Shown: in pieces, positions 25,485-35,741 of the stretch | How positions within the stretch are numbered: position 1 is the stretch's first letter | Layout of the letters: every line of letters begins with the position of its first letter | NCBI GenBank assembly: GCA_947630455.1 | Contig: CANRHP010000009.1 | Coordinates: 1-45,536, forward strand | Length of the DNA stretch: 45,536 nucleotides | From: an uncultured Clostridia bacterium | Lineage (GTDB): Bacteria > Bacillota > Clostridia > Christensenellales > CAG-314 | Direction: 5' to 3' | Notes under the pieces: model-generated | Seen by the model: the letters and a program-made list of their open reading frames with translations, nothing else | Told to the model about the DNA's origin: nothing | Databases searched by the model: none | Position numbers and translations under genes: made by a program

Positions 25485-26306
25485 TTATTTGTTTTTGGAT
25501 ATGCCAACCAGCATAATAATACGCAGAAGCAACTCCAAAATCTCCATGTAGAGATAGATTAAACTTGTTGTCAGACTGAACGCAAGTATCCACTCATATT
25601 TTTTGTCGGCGCCGACCTGTACCATATAGTCGATATTTTGTATATCCCAAAACACTGTTATGGTAGCAAAAATAACACAGAAAAATGCAATACCCGCCTG
25701 CACACCCAACAATAAAGCGACGTTGCCTGCGGAAGCGGCCAATAAATATACAATCGGAACACAAATGATCTCCACCAGTACAAAGCAGAGCATGGCAATA
25801 ACCAGTCCCAATGCAAAACGGCTGCTTATACGGGCGCCTAACGTTTTGTAAAACAACAAGCAAGCGGAAAACACGATTCCTGTACCCAAAAGCGCCGCAA
25901 GTGATACGCCCGGCACATAAAGATTGAGCATGCCCGCAATTGCGCCCAAAAACACGCCTTGCATTACACAATAAAGCGATCCGACAACCTTTGCCGCAGC
26001 GGGATTGAAAATAAGCACAATCGCCCCGATGAACATGGCAACACCGGCGACGCCGGCAAGGACAGCACCAACAGTAATCACCCGGAAAAGCTTATCCGGT
26101 TCAAGATTGCCCGCCGCAACATTATAGAGAGTAAGCCAAAGAGCCACCTCTGTGACTATGGCAATGCCTATCGTCAACAGCACCAAAAACACGCTTTTCC
26201 CCGTTACGCCCTTGTAAGTCGCAGCTTCCTGCTCTACAACCATTTCGCCGCGATTCTGACTGCGTACCCACCGCCGCATATATGGATTTCCGTATCTACT
26301 GTACAT
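25485..26306 (-). CDS. Bax inhibitor-1/YccA family membrane protein
   Basis: Seven hydrophobic segments; FLGAIAGMLNLYVPG and FSLTTSLIYLYMEILELLLRIIMLVGISKNK are BI-1 typical; SD GGAGGTTATT before ATG at 26306. Confidence 0.85.
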   Translation of the reverse strand: MYSRYGNPYMRRWVRSQNRGEMVVEQEAATYKGVTGKSVFLVLLTIGIAIVTEVALWLTLYNVAAGNLEPDKLFRVITVGAVLAGVAGVAMFIGAIVLIFNPAAAKVVGSLYCVMQGVFLGAIAGMLNLYVPGVSLAALLGTGIVFSACLLFYKTLGARISSRFALGLVIAMLCFVLVEIICVPIVYLLAASAGNVALLLGVQAGIAFFCVIFATITVFWDIQNIDYMVQVGADKKYEWILAFSLTTSLIYLYMEILELLLRIIMLVGISKNK

Positions 26307-26401
26307 AATAACCTCCTTGATTGCTTTGCACAGTTGTAGTTTCAACAAATTACTTGTATAGTATAACATACAAGTCTATTAAGTGCAAGGCATTTTTTTA
26401 C

Positions 26402-26430
26402 TTGACAAATTTGTGTTCAAAAACTACAAT
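26402..26430 (+). promoter_or_regulatory. Sigma-A promoter of the GlyRS gene
   Basis: TTGACA-N17-TACAAT. Confidence 0.75.
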
Positions 26431-26459
26431 GAAAGCACGAAATTACAGGGAGAAATACT

Positions 26460-27848
26460 ATGGCAGAGCTTACTATGGACAAGCTTGTAAATTTGTGCAA
26501 AGGACGCGGTTTTGTGTACGCAGGCAGCGAAATTTACGGCGGACTGAGCAACTCATGGGACTACGGTCCTTTGGGCGTGGAAATGAAAAACAACATCAAG
26601 CAAGTGTGGTACAGAAAATTCGTAAAGGAAAATCCGCTGAATGTCGGTATTGATTCGGCGATATTGATGAACCCCAAAACATGGGAAGCCAGCGGACATC
26701 TGAGCGGTTTCAGCGATCCCCTTATGGACTGCAAAAGCTGCAAAACCAGATATCGCGCGGATAATCTGATTGAGGAATATCAAGCAAAGCACGGCGTAGA
26801 TGTAAACGTAGCCTCGATGACCAATGAACAAATGCAGGACTACATCACAGAACACAAGATACATTGCCCCGTATGCGGCGAATGTGATTTTACTCCCATA
26901 CGCAAGTTCAATCTGATGTTCAAAACCTTTATCGGCGTTACGGAAAACAGCACTTCAACGGTGTATCTGCGTCCCGAAACGGCACAGGGTATATTTGTAA
27001 ACTTCAAAAACGTTTGCCGCACCACTCGCAGAAAACTGCCCTTCGGTATCGGTCAAATCGGCAAATCCTTCCGCAACGAAATCACTCCCGGTAATTTCAT
27101 CTTCCGCATACGTGAATTTGAACAAATGGAGCTGGAATTCTTCTGCAAGCCCGGCACCGACCTCGAATGGTTTGACTATTGGAAAAAGTTTTGCAAGGAT
27201 TGGCTGCTTGCTCTCGGAATGAAGGAAGAAAATCTGCGCCTGAGAGACCACGACAAAGAGGAGCTGTGTTTTTACAGCAAGGCAACCACGGATTTCGAAG
27301 TCAAATTTCCATTTGGCTGGGGCGAACTGTGGGGGATCGCCGACCGAACCGATTACGACCTGACACGGCACTCGCAAGTAAGCGGCGAAACACTCGACTA
27401 CACCGACCCAGTAACCGGTGAAAGATACATTCCCTATGTAATAGAGCCAAGTCTCGGCGCCGACAGAGCTTTCCTTGCATTCCTTGTAAATGCCTACGAC
27501 GAAGAGGTTGTCGGCGAGGGCGACACTCGCATAGTGCTGCACCTGCATCCGGAGCTTGCGCCCTTCAAAGCCTGTGTGCTGCCCCTTTCCAAAAAGCTTG
27601 CCGAGCCTGCAACAGCTCTTTACAACGATCTGCTCAAAGAATTTACCTGCGACTACGACGAAGCGGGCAGTATAGGTAAGCGCTACCGCCGTCAGGACGA
27701 GATCGGCACGCCTTTCTGCATCACAGTGGACTTTGACACGGCAACAGACAACTGCGTTACAGTGAGAGACCGCGACAGTATGCAGCAAGAACGTGTGCCC
27801 ATCGTCGAACTGAAAGAATATCTTAAAAAGAAAATTTTTATTTACTGA
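26460..27848 (+). CDS. glyS: Glycine--tRNA ligase, single-chain class II type
   Basis: [96 protein letters not shown]. Confidence 0.97.
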   Translation: MAELTMDKLVNLCKGRGFVYAGSEIYGGLSNSWDYGPLGVEMKNNIKQVWYRKFVKENPLNVGIDSAILMNPKTWEASGHLSGFSDPLMDCKSCKTRYRADNLIEEYQAKHGVDVNVASMTNEQMQDYITEHKIHCPVCGECDFTPIRKFNLMFKTFIGVTENSTSTVYLRPETAQGIFVNFKNVCRTTRRKLPFGIGQIGKSFRNEITPGNFIFRIREFEQMELEFFCKPGTDLEWFDYWKKFCKDWLLALGMKEENLRLRDHDKEELCFYSKATTDFEVKFPFGWGELWGIADRTDYDLTRHSQVSGETLDYTDPVTGERYIPYVIEPSLGADRAFLAFLVNAYDEEVVGEGDTRIVLHLHPELAPFKACVLPLSKKLAEPATALYNDLLKEFTCDYDEAGSIGKRYRRQDEIGTPFCITVDFDTATDNCVTVRDRDSMQQERVPIVELKEYLKKKIFIY

Positions 27849-27862
27849 AAATAACATACTAA

Positions 27863-27908
27863 AGAGCTGTCGTAAGCGGAAAAAATTCGTTTGCGGCAGC
27901 TCCTTTTA
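27863..27908 (+). terminator. Terminator hairpin downstream of the GlyRS gene
   Basis: GAGCTGTCGTAAGCG-gaaaaaatt-CGTTTGCGGCAGCTC followed by CTTTT. Confidence 0.8.
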
Positions 27909-27926
27909 TTATTACCTGTTAGATGA

Positions 27927-27960
27927 TAAGGGCCGCCGCTTGACGCGACAGCCCTTTCTT
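27927..27960. terminator. Second hairpin between convergent GlyRS and surface-protein genes
   Basis: AAGGGCcgccgcttgacgcgacaGCCCTT followed by TCTTT on the + strand. Confidence 0.5.
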
Positions 27961-27990
27961 TATACTTTTACAGTCGAATTGCTTAGTTGG

Positions 27991-30900
27991 TCAGCTCTTT
28001 TTTCTTTTTACTATTACTACCACAATAAGTACGGCTACGATTATTATTTCTGCTATGCAGATACAAAGCAATGCAACTTCCAAGCCGTTGCCGTCTTGTT
28101 CTTGAGAAGCAAGGACTGCTTTTGCCTCGTCAACCTTGGCACGTGCGGCTGTCAATGCGCTTGTTGCAGATTGTTCATCTGCTGCGCTCTCGATCGCTGC
28201 AAGTCCATCCGTTACGGATTTGTCGCTCAGAGACACACCGTTGCTTGCCGCATACAGTTTAAGCTCGTTTGCAGCCTGCTCCTTCGTTTCTTTGAGCACT
28301 TGTGCAGCGTCATTTGCCGCCTTGACCTCGTTTACCTTGGACTGAGCATCTTTCGATGCTTTTTCGACAGATTCCTCGTTTTCTGCGCTCTCAATTGCCG
28401 CAAGTCCGTCCATCACGGATTTGTCCTGCAATGAAAGTCCCAAGCTTGCAGCATATAGCATCAAGTCGTTTTCAGCAGCTTTCTTGGCTTCCGCAAGCTT
28501 GCGTGCAGCTTCTTCCTGTGCCTGCTTGTCCGCAGCCTCTTTGTCCAAAGCCGCTTTTGCGTCGTCTATACTCTTCTTCGCTGCCTGCAGTGCGGATGCA
28601 ATACCGCTTCCGTCAAGAGCCGTCTCGATAGCGTCGAGACCATCGGTTACGATTTCATCCCGCAGCGAAAGTCCCAGACCGGCAGCGTATACCATCAATT
28701 CGGTTTGAGCTTCTTTTCTTGCCTCCGCAAGTCTACGAGCTGCTTCGTTCTGTTCCTGTTGATCGCCGACTTCTTTGTCCAAAGCCGCTTTTACGTCGTC
28801 TACGTTCTCCTTTGCTGCCTGCAGCGCGGAAGTTATACCACTTTCGTCAGCAGCCTCGATAGCCACGATTCCGTCGGTCACAGACTTGTCTTGAAGAGAT
28901 ACGCCGAGACTTGCAGCGTACAACATAAGTTCGTTCTCAGCCGTTTTTCTTGCTTCCGCAAGCTTGCGTGCAGCTTCTTCCTGAGCCTGTTTGTCTGCCG
29001 CTTCTTTATCCAAAGCCGCTTTTGCGTCATCTATATTCTCCTTTGCTGACTGCAGTGCGGAAGTTATACCGCTTTCGTCAAGAGCATCCGCGATTGCGTC
29101 CAATCCATTGGTAACGGTTTCGTCCTGCATGGACAAGCCCTTGCTTGCCGCATAAAGCAGCAGGTCATTTTCGGCAGCGGTCTTTGCCGCGGCAAGCTCT
29201 TCGTCCTGAGTGAATACGGAGTTCATTGCTCTGCGCGCGTTGTTCACTATTCTACGCACCTGCTGCATAGTAAGCTCATCGGTAACCTCAAGCGCCTGCG
29301 CAGCGTCGGCATAGATAGCGTCGAATTGCGCCGAAGCGTCGGCGGAATAGGGATAGTCGTTGAGCAGCTGTTCTTTTTCATTGCCGAGCTCGGCAAGCAA
29401 GCTTTCAACATACGCAGAGATCTCGCATACCACGAAGCCCTCTTCATCTTTCATATAGCAGTAACCCTCTGCGATCATGCTTTCGTCAAATTCCGTCTTG
29501 GATTTGCCAGCAATGATCTTGTCGCCTTTGACAAGGGCGCTCTTATTCTTTGTTACTTCGTTTCCGTCTGCATCGCGTACGATCACTTTTTCCTCATCGA
29601 GCACATACGAATCGGACGGGAGCTTCTCTTCTCCGAAGTTCACGGAGAAGCCGCCGCCCGCAGTTTCTTCTTCGGTTGTGGGAACAGTGACTTCGGGAGC
29701 CAGTTCGTGGCTGCCATAGAGAGGATTTTTCTTCACCGCGGCGGTGCCTTTCGCCGTAATATCGGTTCCTGCGCCTTTGATCTCGATCTTTTTATCTGCG
29801 GTACCGGCATCAGCCCCGCCGACTAAATAACTATCAGGAGCTTCGATATCACAGCTTTCAAGCGTTAGGGCTTGACCGACCAATTGTCCCATAACCGAGC
29901 CGACATAACTGCCGCCGCAGCGATCCACAAAGTTTTTGACGGAGCCGTTCTTCACCGTTACAGAAGCCTCGGTGAAGCCGACAATACCGCCCATCTTCCA
30001 ATTGCCGTCCAGCGTGATTCCGTCTATCTCTATACCATCGATAAACAAATTGCTCCAAGTCTGACCTATAAAGCCACCGCCCATGATGTTCCCGGAATCC
30101 TGTGCCTGTGCAATAGTGACGTTGTGTATCTTGATATTTTTTGCAGCGGCTTCAAGGGAGTTGTGTCCTTGGTTGCCCTGTGCGATAACGCCGCCTACAA
30201 ACACCCAGCCTTTTTCAGTATTGTATTCATCAAAGTACCCGACTCCGCTGCCTCCTTCAAACTTGGAGTTCATTACGGTGACATTGCTGATCCTTGCCTC
30301 GCTGTTCGTTCCACCGAACAAGCCCGCGTTGATCTCAATTACATGGATGCCCTGGATGATGTAGTTTTCGCCATCTCCCTTTGCTCCGTCGAAAGTACCC
30401 CTGAATCTATTTGTTTGGTTGCCGACGGGGAAGAAGTCCTCTTCGTTATTCTGCACACCATAGGCAGCAAGGGCAATGGACGCATTGTCGGGTCTGTACC
30501 CAAAGTCGAGATCGGCTTTCAGACATACGGTCTTGTTGAGGAAAGAATCAACTCCGCTTGAAACATACAGCGCAAAGGCGTTCCAATCGCTGATCGAGTG
30601 TATCTCAAATGTGCCGCTTTCACTATATTTCTTATACCATTCCTGCGCTTTGAGATTGGGCGCGATCTTCACTTCATACAAAGTTTCATCACTGTATTGC
30701 TGCCCGGCTTCAATATATGCACCGTGCGTCTTCGCAAAATATTTGTCGAGAGATTCGATTTGACTGCCCTTGAAGAAACCGCCCGAAATATCCAGCACGG
30801 CGCCGTCGGAGACATTGAATGAGCCCTCATATATACCGCTCGGAATGGTGAGTTTGCCGCTCTTTACCGCAATGTCGCCCGTGACGGTCACATTCTGCAA

Positions 30901-33318
30901 CGCCGCGTCTCCTTCAATCGTAATGTCGCCTACGAGCTTGCCGTTGCGAAGAGTTGCACCGTTTTTAAGGGTGAGCGAGCCGCCGTCCTCAATCGTGAAT
31001 TGGCAACCAAGATAGAAGTCGAGGTCGAGTGTGACATCTTCGAGTTCCAGCGGCTCATTGAGCGTGGCGTTTCGAAGGAAGCTGACGACGCCGTCTGCGG
31101 CTTTCGCGGCTTCGATCGCGGCTTTGAGCTCTTCATATCTTTCGCCGCCCGCAATGAAGTTGTCTGTCTCTTCGAGGTGCGTGAGCGCAAATTTGCTTGT
31201 CCCCATCGCGATATATGTAAATTCCTCGAACGTGCTGCTGATATCTCCCCAATACGGGTCGGTGCTCTTCAGATCCCATGAAAACACGCTCGTGTGACCC
31301 TCTTCGATGATGAACTCATGAAGATCGAAAACAAACTTACTCGCTTTATTGGGGAAGCTGTAATTGTATGTATCGTTGTCCTTGACCTGGAAATTGATGT
31401 TTTTATAGGTATTGTTCGCTCTGCCGTCATCCCAAGCCACAAGGACGGGCGATGACGTGAGTTCGCCGTGTGCGCTTTCCGTGCCGAAATAGATCTCGGA
31501 GAGGATATTGCCGCCCTTGATCGTGACGACCGCATTCTCGACGGTTTTAAGGTTCTCTCCGATACAGAAGATCGCCTTTGCCTGACTTTGCCCGCCGTTT
31601 CCACCCTCAATGTCGGTATAGCTATTTTCATTGGGGAAATAGCCCGTCTGGCGGATAGTTCCGCTTTGAAGCTCGAACGACGCATATTGATTTTTGATAT
31701 TGATACCGCGTGCCCCAGTAGGTTTCGACTGACTCCCCTCAACGCTTGCGATGTTGAAAATCAGTTCACCCTCTTGCTTTGGCGTGCCGTCTTTTATGAT
31801 CAACTTAAACGGTTTGTCGGCGCCGAGATTACTGTCGTTTTCAAGAGCGATGGCAGCTCTGGACCCGTTAATAGAGGGGGCGTCCTTATCGGTGTATGTC
31901 AGCTTTTTACCGTTAAGGTCGATCGTCACGGTACCCGGCTTTGCATAGATATAGGTGTTTGTACCGTCCCACAGGTTCAACTGATCAAACGCAGCATCTT
32001 GTTCTGCCCTTATTGTGCGTGTGCCGTCTAAATTTCTGGTGGCATACAGCCATGCGGCGTTAAAATTCGAAAATTGCTTCTCGATGTCGCCTTCGGCGGT
32101 TACGGTAGCCACGACGGAGTTTTGGTCGATTGTCGTAACGCTGTAATAGTTCCCGATCTCGTCGGCAGGCTGCATCCACATATTCGGAGCGCAATAGATC
32201 GTGTAGTCCGTTTCCCATGTGCCGCCCGAAATAGTAACCTTATTTTCAAAGGTCTCGTCTATTTCATAAGAAGTAAGGGAGCCATAGTATGCGGGTATAT
32301 TGCATGTGACTTTGCTTCCGAGCGTGATGTTCTCGAGCCGCCCATTCGACCCGATAAACTTACCGCCCTCAATGACCACTTCGCAACCGCGATAAGGCTT
32401 GTAAGCCTCCAAGTACTTACCAAGTTTATCTTGTATATCATTCAGTAATTTCTCTTTTGTGCTGTCATTGAAAAAATCCCCGTCCTTGTTCACATCGGTC
32501 GAACTCCAAGCATAAGTATTCGTAGTAAAGATCGAACGGGTGAGAGAGCCGTCTTCGTCACGCGAAAACGAAATATCCTTAATCGTGAGGTCGGAGTCTA
32601 TCAGCTCGATGAACGCTCCGCTCTGCGGACCGAGAAATGTGCCGCCCTCGATCGTGACCGACGGCTTTTTCGTCCACTTGGTTTGATAGTCCCCATTGTC
32701 CACGTCTGCTTTGCTCGGATTTGTCGAACTCTTGATCATCGCGTAGGTGTTAAAGGAATAACCGTTAGGATTGTGGTAGGTCGGATTCGTCATGTTCACG
32801 TTCGTGATCAACGTGCCGTAGTTGTAGACGAGAACATCGCCCGGTTCATCATTTGTGATCAAGCCCGACTTGTCGGGAGATGTATCGATTAGTTCGAGTT
32901 TGCCGTCGATGTTGGAAACCGAAATGACCCACCATCCGCCTTCACGCTTCATTGTGTGACCGTTGAGGTCGATCACGAGGTTTCTCGCCCCTGTGCGAAG
33001 ACCGTATCGTTCGTCATTGGATTCCGTGTTTCCGTCGCCGTCTTTGTTACCGACCACAACATAGTCGTCCGCCGTGCCGATCACGATATCCGCCCCGAGA
33101 CGTATCTTATAGGGCGTATCCTGCCTCACATCAACCTTGAGAACTGCCTCTTTAAGCTCTTTCGCGCTGTTCACGGTGATGTCGGGCACGAACGTTTCTT
33201 CAGCATGACCTTGCTGAACGGAGCCGCATAAGCTGATGACTGCAATAGCAATCAACAAAAGCGCCAGCAACACAATAAAAACCGTTTGCAAAGTCAGTCT
33301 CAATTTTGTTTTGCTCAT
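27991..33318 (-). CDS. 1775-aa surface protein: signal, beta-helix/GLUG-like ectodomain, five C-terminal alpha-helical repeats, C-terminal TM with KRKKS tail
   Basis: N-terminal hydrophobic signal (TVFIVLLALLLIAIAVISLCG); repetitive beta-strand segments; repeats such as LAEARKTAENELMLYAASLGVSLQDKSVTDG; C-terminal VALLCICIAEIIIVAVLIVVVIVKRKKS; SD AAAGGAGG before ATG. Confidence 0.9.
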   Translation of the reverse strand: MSKTKLRLTLQTVFIVLLALLLIAIAVISLCGSVQQGHAEETFVPDITVNSAKELKEAVLKVDVRQDTPYKIRLGADIVIGTADDYVVVGNKDGDGNTESNDERYGLRTGARNLVIDLNGHTMKREGGWWVISVSNIDGKLELIDTSPDKSGLITNDEPGDVLVYNYGTLITNVNMTNPTYHNPNGYSFNTYAMIKSSTNPSKADVDNGDYQTKWTKKPSVTIEGGTFLGPQSGAFIELIDSDLTIKDISFSRDEDGSLTRSIFTTNTYAWSSTDVNKDGDFFNDSTKEKLLNDIQDKLGKYLEAYKPYRGCEVVIEGGKFIGSNGRLENITLGSKVTCNIPAYYGSLTSYEIDETFENKVTISGGTWETDYTIYCAPNMWMQPADEIGNYYSVTTIDQNSVVATVTAEGDIEKQFSNFNAAWLYATRNLDGTRTIRAEQDAAFDQLNLWDGTNTYIYAKPGTVTIDLNGKKLTYTDKDAPSINGSRAAIALENDSNLGADKPFKLIIKDGTPKQEGELIFNIASVEGSQSKPTGARGINIKNQYASFELQSGTIRQTGYFPNENSYTDIEGGNGGQSQAKAIFCIGENLKTVENAVVTIKGGNILSEIYFGTESAHGELTSSPVLVAWDDGRANNTYKNINFQVKDNDTYNYSFPNKASKFVFDLHEFIIEEGHTSVFSWDLKSTDPYWGDISSTFEEFTYIAMGTSKFALTHLEETDNFIAGGERYEELKAAIEAAKAADGVVSFLRNATLNEPLELEDVTLDLDFYLGCQFTIEDGGSLTLKNGATLRNGKLVGDITIEGDAALQNVTVTGDIAVKSGKLTIPSGIYEGSFNVSDGAVLDISGGFFKGSQIESLDKYFAKTHGAYIEAGQQYSDETLYEVKIAPNLKAQEWYKKYSESGTFEIHSISDWNAFALYVSSGVDSFLNKTVCLKADLDFGYRPDNASIALAAYGVQNNEEDFFPVGNQTNRFRGTFDGAKGDGENYIIQGIHVIEINAGLFGGTNSEARISNVTVMNSKFEGGSGVGYFDEYNTEKGWVFVGGVIAQGNQGHNSLEAAAKNIKIHNVTIAQAQDSGNIMGGGFIGQTWSNLFIDGIEIDGITLDGNWKMGGIVGFTEASVTVKNGSVKNFVDRCGGSYVGSVMGQLVGQALTLESCDIEAPDSYLVGGADAGTADKKIEIKGAGTDITAKGTAAVKKNPLYGSHELAPEVTVPTTEEETAGGGFSVNFGEEKLPSDSYVLDEEKVIVRDADGNEVTKNKSALVKGDKIIAGKSKTEFDESMIAEGYCYMKDEEGFVVCEISAYVESLLAELGNEKEQLLNDYPYSADASAQFDAIYADAAQALEVTDELTMQQVRRIVNNARRAMNSVFTQDEELAAAKTAAENDLLLYAASKGLSMQDETVTNGLDAIADALDESGITSALQSAKENIDDAKAALDKEAADKQAQEEAARKLAEARKTAENELMLYAASLGVSLQDKSVTDGIVAIEAADESGITSALQAAKENVDDVKAALDKEVGDQQEQNEAARRLAEARKEAQTELMVYAAGLGLSLRDEIVTDGLDAIETALDGSGIASALQAAKKSIDDAKAALDKEAADKQAQEEAARKLAEAKKAAENDLMLYAASLGLSLQDKSVMDGLAAIESAENEESVEKASKDAQSKVNEVKAANDAAQVLKETKEQAANELKLYAASNGVSLSDKSVTDGLAAIESAADEQSATSALTAARAKVDEAKAVLASQEQDGNGLEVALLCICIAEIIIVAVLIVVVIVKRKKS
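28080..29215 (-). repeat. Five tandem coding repeats, about 231-234 bp each (last copies degenerate)
   Basis: CCGCAAG...GCAGCTTCTTCCTG block recurs at 28491, 28725 (variant) and 28956; protein unit about 77 aa. Confidence 0.85.
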
Positions 33319-33385
33319 ATTGTTTCCTCCTTTTGATTTTATCTACTTTCAAATAGCAAATTTACCTACTTTTGCTATAGTATTT

Positions 33386-33415
33386 ATGATACCCCCCCCC
33401 CGTCGAAAATGTCAA
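33386..33415 (-). promoter_or_regulatory. Promoter of the 1775-aa surface protein with G10 spacer tract
   Basis: Minus strand TTGACA-ttttcgac-GGGGGGGGGG-TATCAT (18-nt spacer), about 68 nt upstream of ATG at 33318. Confidence 0.7.
33392..33401. repeat. Homopolymer C10 (+) / G10 (-)
   Basis: Direct reading: gat a CCCCCCCCCC gtcg. Confidence 0.9.
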
Positions 33416-33540
33416 TAATTTATTAGCGAAATATCCGATTATTTTTTCGTTTTTTTTTAAGTTTATTTACAGAATTTGACGCTCTCTTTCGGCAAAAAAA
33501 GGCATTGAGACAACGGCAAAAGTTTTTTCGCGGCAAGCAA

Positions 33541-33569
33541 TTGCTTATTTGATGCTTTTTTGGTACAAT
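33541..33569 (+). promoter_or_regulatory. Sigma-A-like promoter of tex
   Basis: TTGCTT-N17-TACAAT, then SD TAGGAGA before ATG at 33597. Confidence 0.65.
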
Positions 33570-33596
33570 ACAAACAGACATTTTTAGGAGATATAT

Positions 33597-35741
33597 ATGG
33601 ATATAATACAAAAAATAACGGAAGAGCTAAACGTAGCCAAATGGCAGGTGGACGCGGCTGTCAAGCTGATAGATGACGGCAACACCATACCGTTTATATC
33701 TCGCTATCGCAAGGAAGCGACGGGAGAACTAAACGACGAACAGCTGAGAAAGCTGGACGAGAGGCTGACCTATCTGCGGAACCTTGAGGACAAAAAAGAG
33801 CAGGTGATAAAAAGCATCGACGAACAAGGGCTGCTGACAGACGAGCTGCGCGAACAAATTGAAGCGGCAGAGACTCAAGTCGCAGTGGATGACCTCTACC
33901 GCCCCTATCGTCCCAAACGCCGCACACGGGCGACTATCGCCAAGGAAAGGGGACTGGAGCCGCTTGCAAACATAATTTTACTGCAAATGACGGACGTACC
34001 CGTGTCAGAGACAGCTAAGGAGTACATTGACGCGGATAAAGGCGTAAACAGCGCCGACGACGCAATAGCAGGAGCATTGGACATAATAGCGGAGCTTATA
34101 AGCGACAACGCGACCTACCGCTCCGCTATCAGAGATCTGACCCTTCGACTGGGCAAGCTGACTTCCGTTGCCAAAAAGCCGGATGTAAAGACCGTTTACG
34201 ACAATTACTACAACTACGAAGAACCACTGGAAAAAATCCAAGGGCATCGCGTGCTTGCGGTAAACCGCGGCGAGGCGGAGAAGGTGCTGACAGTGAAGGT
34301 GGCGGCTCCGACAGAGCTTATCAACGATTACTTGGTTCGCCATGTTGTAACACGTCAAAATCAATACACCGAGCAGCTTTTGAGAGACGCCGTTTCGGAC
34401 AGCTACAGCCGTTTGATAGAACCCAGTATCGCTACAGAAGTGCGAAATATGCTTACGGAAAAGGCTGAGGACGGCGCAATTGCCGTGTTCGGTAAAAATT
34501 TGGAGCAGCTGCTCATGCAGCCGCCTATTGTAAACAAAGTAGTGCTCGGTTGGGATCCGGCATTCCGTACGGGCTGCAAGCTCGCGGTTGTAGACTCCAC
34601 CGGAAAAGTGCTTGATACCGCAGTAATATATCCGACAGCTCCCACCACACCCGAAAAAATTGCACGAGCAAAGCTGACGCTGACTGCGCTGATAAAAAAA
34701 TACAACGTTTCCCTCATATCCCTCGGCAACGGCACCGCTTCGCGCGAAAGTGAACAGGTGATCGTGGATCTGCTGCATGAAACGGGACTGCCCGTACAGT
34801 ATGTGATTGTCAACGAGGCGGGCGCAAGCGTATACTCCGCAAGCAAATTGGCGACGGAAGAATTTCCGGAATTTGACGTAGGACAACGCAGCGCAGCAAG
34901 TATTGCCCGCCGTTTGCAGGATCCATTGGCGGAATTGGTGAAAATCGATCCGAAATCCATAGGCGTCGGACAATACCAGCATGATATGAACCAAAAGAAG
35001 TTAGGTGAGGCATTGCATGGAGTGGTAGAGGACTGCGTAAACCGCGTAGGAGTGGACCTCAACACTGCAAGCGCACCGCTTTTGCAATATATTTCCGGAG
35101 TAACGGCGTCCATCGCCAAAAATATAGTTGCTTACCGCGAGGCGCACGGACGCTTTACGGATCGCCGACAACTGATGAGCGTGGACAAGCTCGGCGCCAA
35201 AGCGTATCAGCAGTGCGCGGGATTTTTGAGGATAAGCGGAGGAGATAATTTCCTCGACGCTACGAGCGTTCACCCCGAAAGCTATCCTGCGGCATTGAAG
35301 CTTATGCAGATACAACACATATCCCCCGAAAACATCGGCAATCTGCAAGGGCTGAGCAGATCAAAAATCAACTATGAAAAGCTCGCAAAGGAGCTGGATA
35401 TCGGAGAACCGACGCTTAGGGACATAGTTGCCGAATTGGAAAAGCCCGCGCGCGATCCGCGCGACGAAATGCCCAAGCCCATTTTGCGCAGCGACGTACT
35501 GAATTTAAAAGACCTAAAAGAGGGAATGATATTGAAGGGTACCGTGCGCAACGTAATTGATTTCGGTGTGTTTGTAGACATCGGCGTACACCAGGACGGC
35601 TTGGTGCATATTTCACAGATGTCTGCCGGCAAATTCGTCAAGCATCCGTTGGAGGTCGTCAAGGTGGGAGATATCGTCGATGTAAAGGTGCTGTCCGTTG
35701 ACCTTGAAAAAAAGCGTATCGCTCTGACGATGAAAATTTGA
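33597..35741 (+). CDS. tex: Tex family RNA-binding transcriptional accessory protein
   Basis: TIPFISRYRKEATGELNDEQLRKLDERLTYLRNLEDKKEQVIKSI; VLGWDPAFRTGCKLAVVD; VGQYQHDMNQKKLGEAL; C-terminal S1 domain. Confidence 0.97.
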   Translation: MDIIQKITEELNVAKWQVDAAVKLIDDGNTIPFISRYRKEATGELNDEQLRKLDERLTYLRNLEDKKEQVIKSIDEQGLLTDELREQIEAAETQVAVDDLYRPYRPKRRTRATIAKERGLEPLANIILLQMTDVPVSETAKEYIDADKGVNSADDAIAGALDIIAELISDNATYRSAIRDLTLRLGKLTSVAKKPDVKTVYDNYYNYEEPLEKIQGHRVLAVNRGEAEKVLTVKVAAPTELINDYLVRHVVTRQNQYTEQLLRDAVSDSYSRLIEPSIATEVRNMLTEKAEDGAIAVFGKNLEQLLMQPPIVNKVVLGWDPAFRTGCKLAVVDSTGKVLDTAVIYPTAPTTPEKIARAKLTLTALIKKYNVSLISLGNGTASRESEQVIVDLLHETGLPVQYVIVNEAGASVYSASKLATEEFPEFDVGQRSAASIARRLQDPLAELVKIDPKSIGVGQYQHDMNQKKLGEALHGVVEDCVNRVGVDLNTASAPLLQYISGVTASIAKNIVAYREAHGRFTDRRQLMSVDKLGAKAYQQCAGFLRISGGDNFLDATSVHPESYPAALKLMQIQHISPENIGNLQGLSRSKINYEKLAKELDIGEPTLRDIVAELEKPARDPRDEMPKPILRSDVLNLKDLKEGMILKGTVRNVIDFGVFVDIGVHQDGLVHISQMSAGKFVKHPLEVVKVGDIVDVKVLSVDLEKKRIALTMKI

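Noticed and set aside
28080-29215. Regular repeats considered as a CRISPR-like array
   Set aside because: The period (~231-234 bp) is in frame within one ORF and encodes helical protein repeats; no short repeat-spacer pattern and no cas genes.
34005-34994. 329-aa minus-strand ORF opposite tex
   Set aside because: Shadow ORF of a clearly conserved gene, with no motif and no RBS support.
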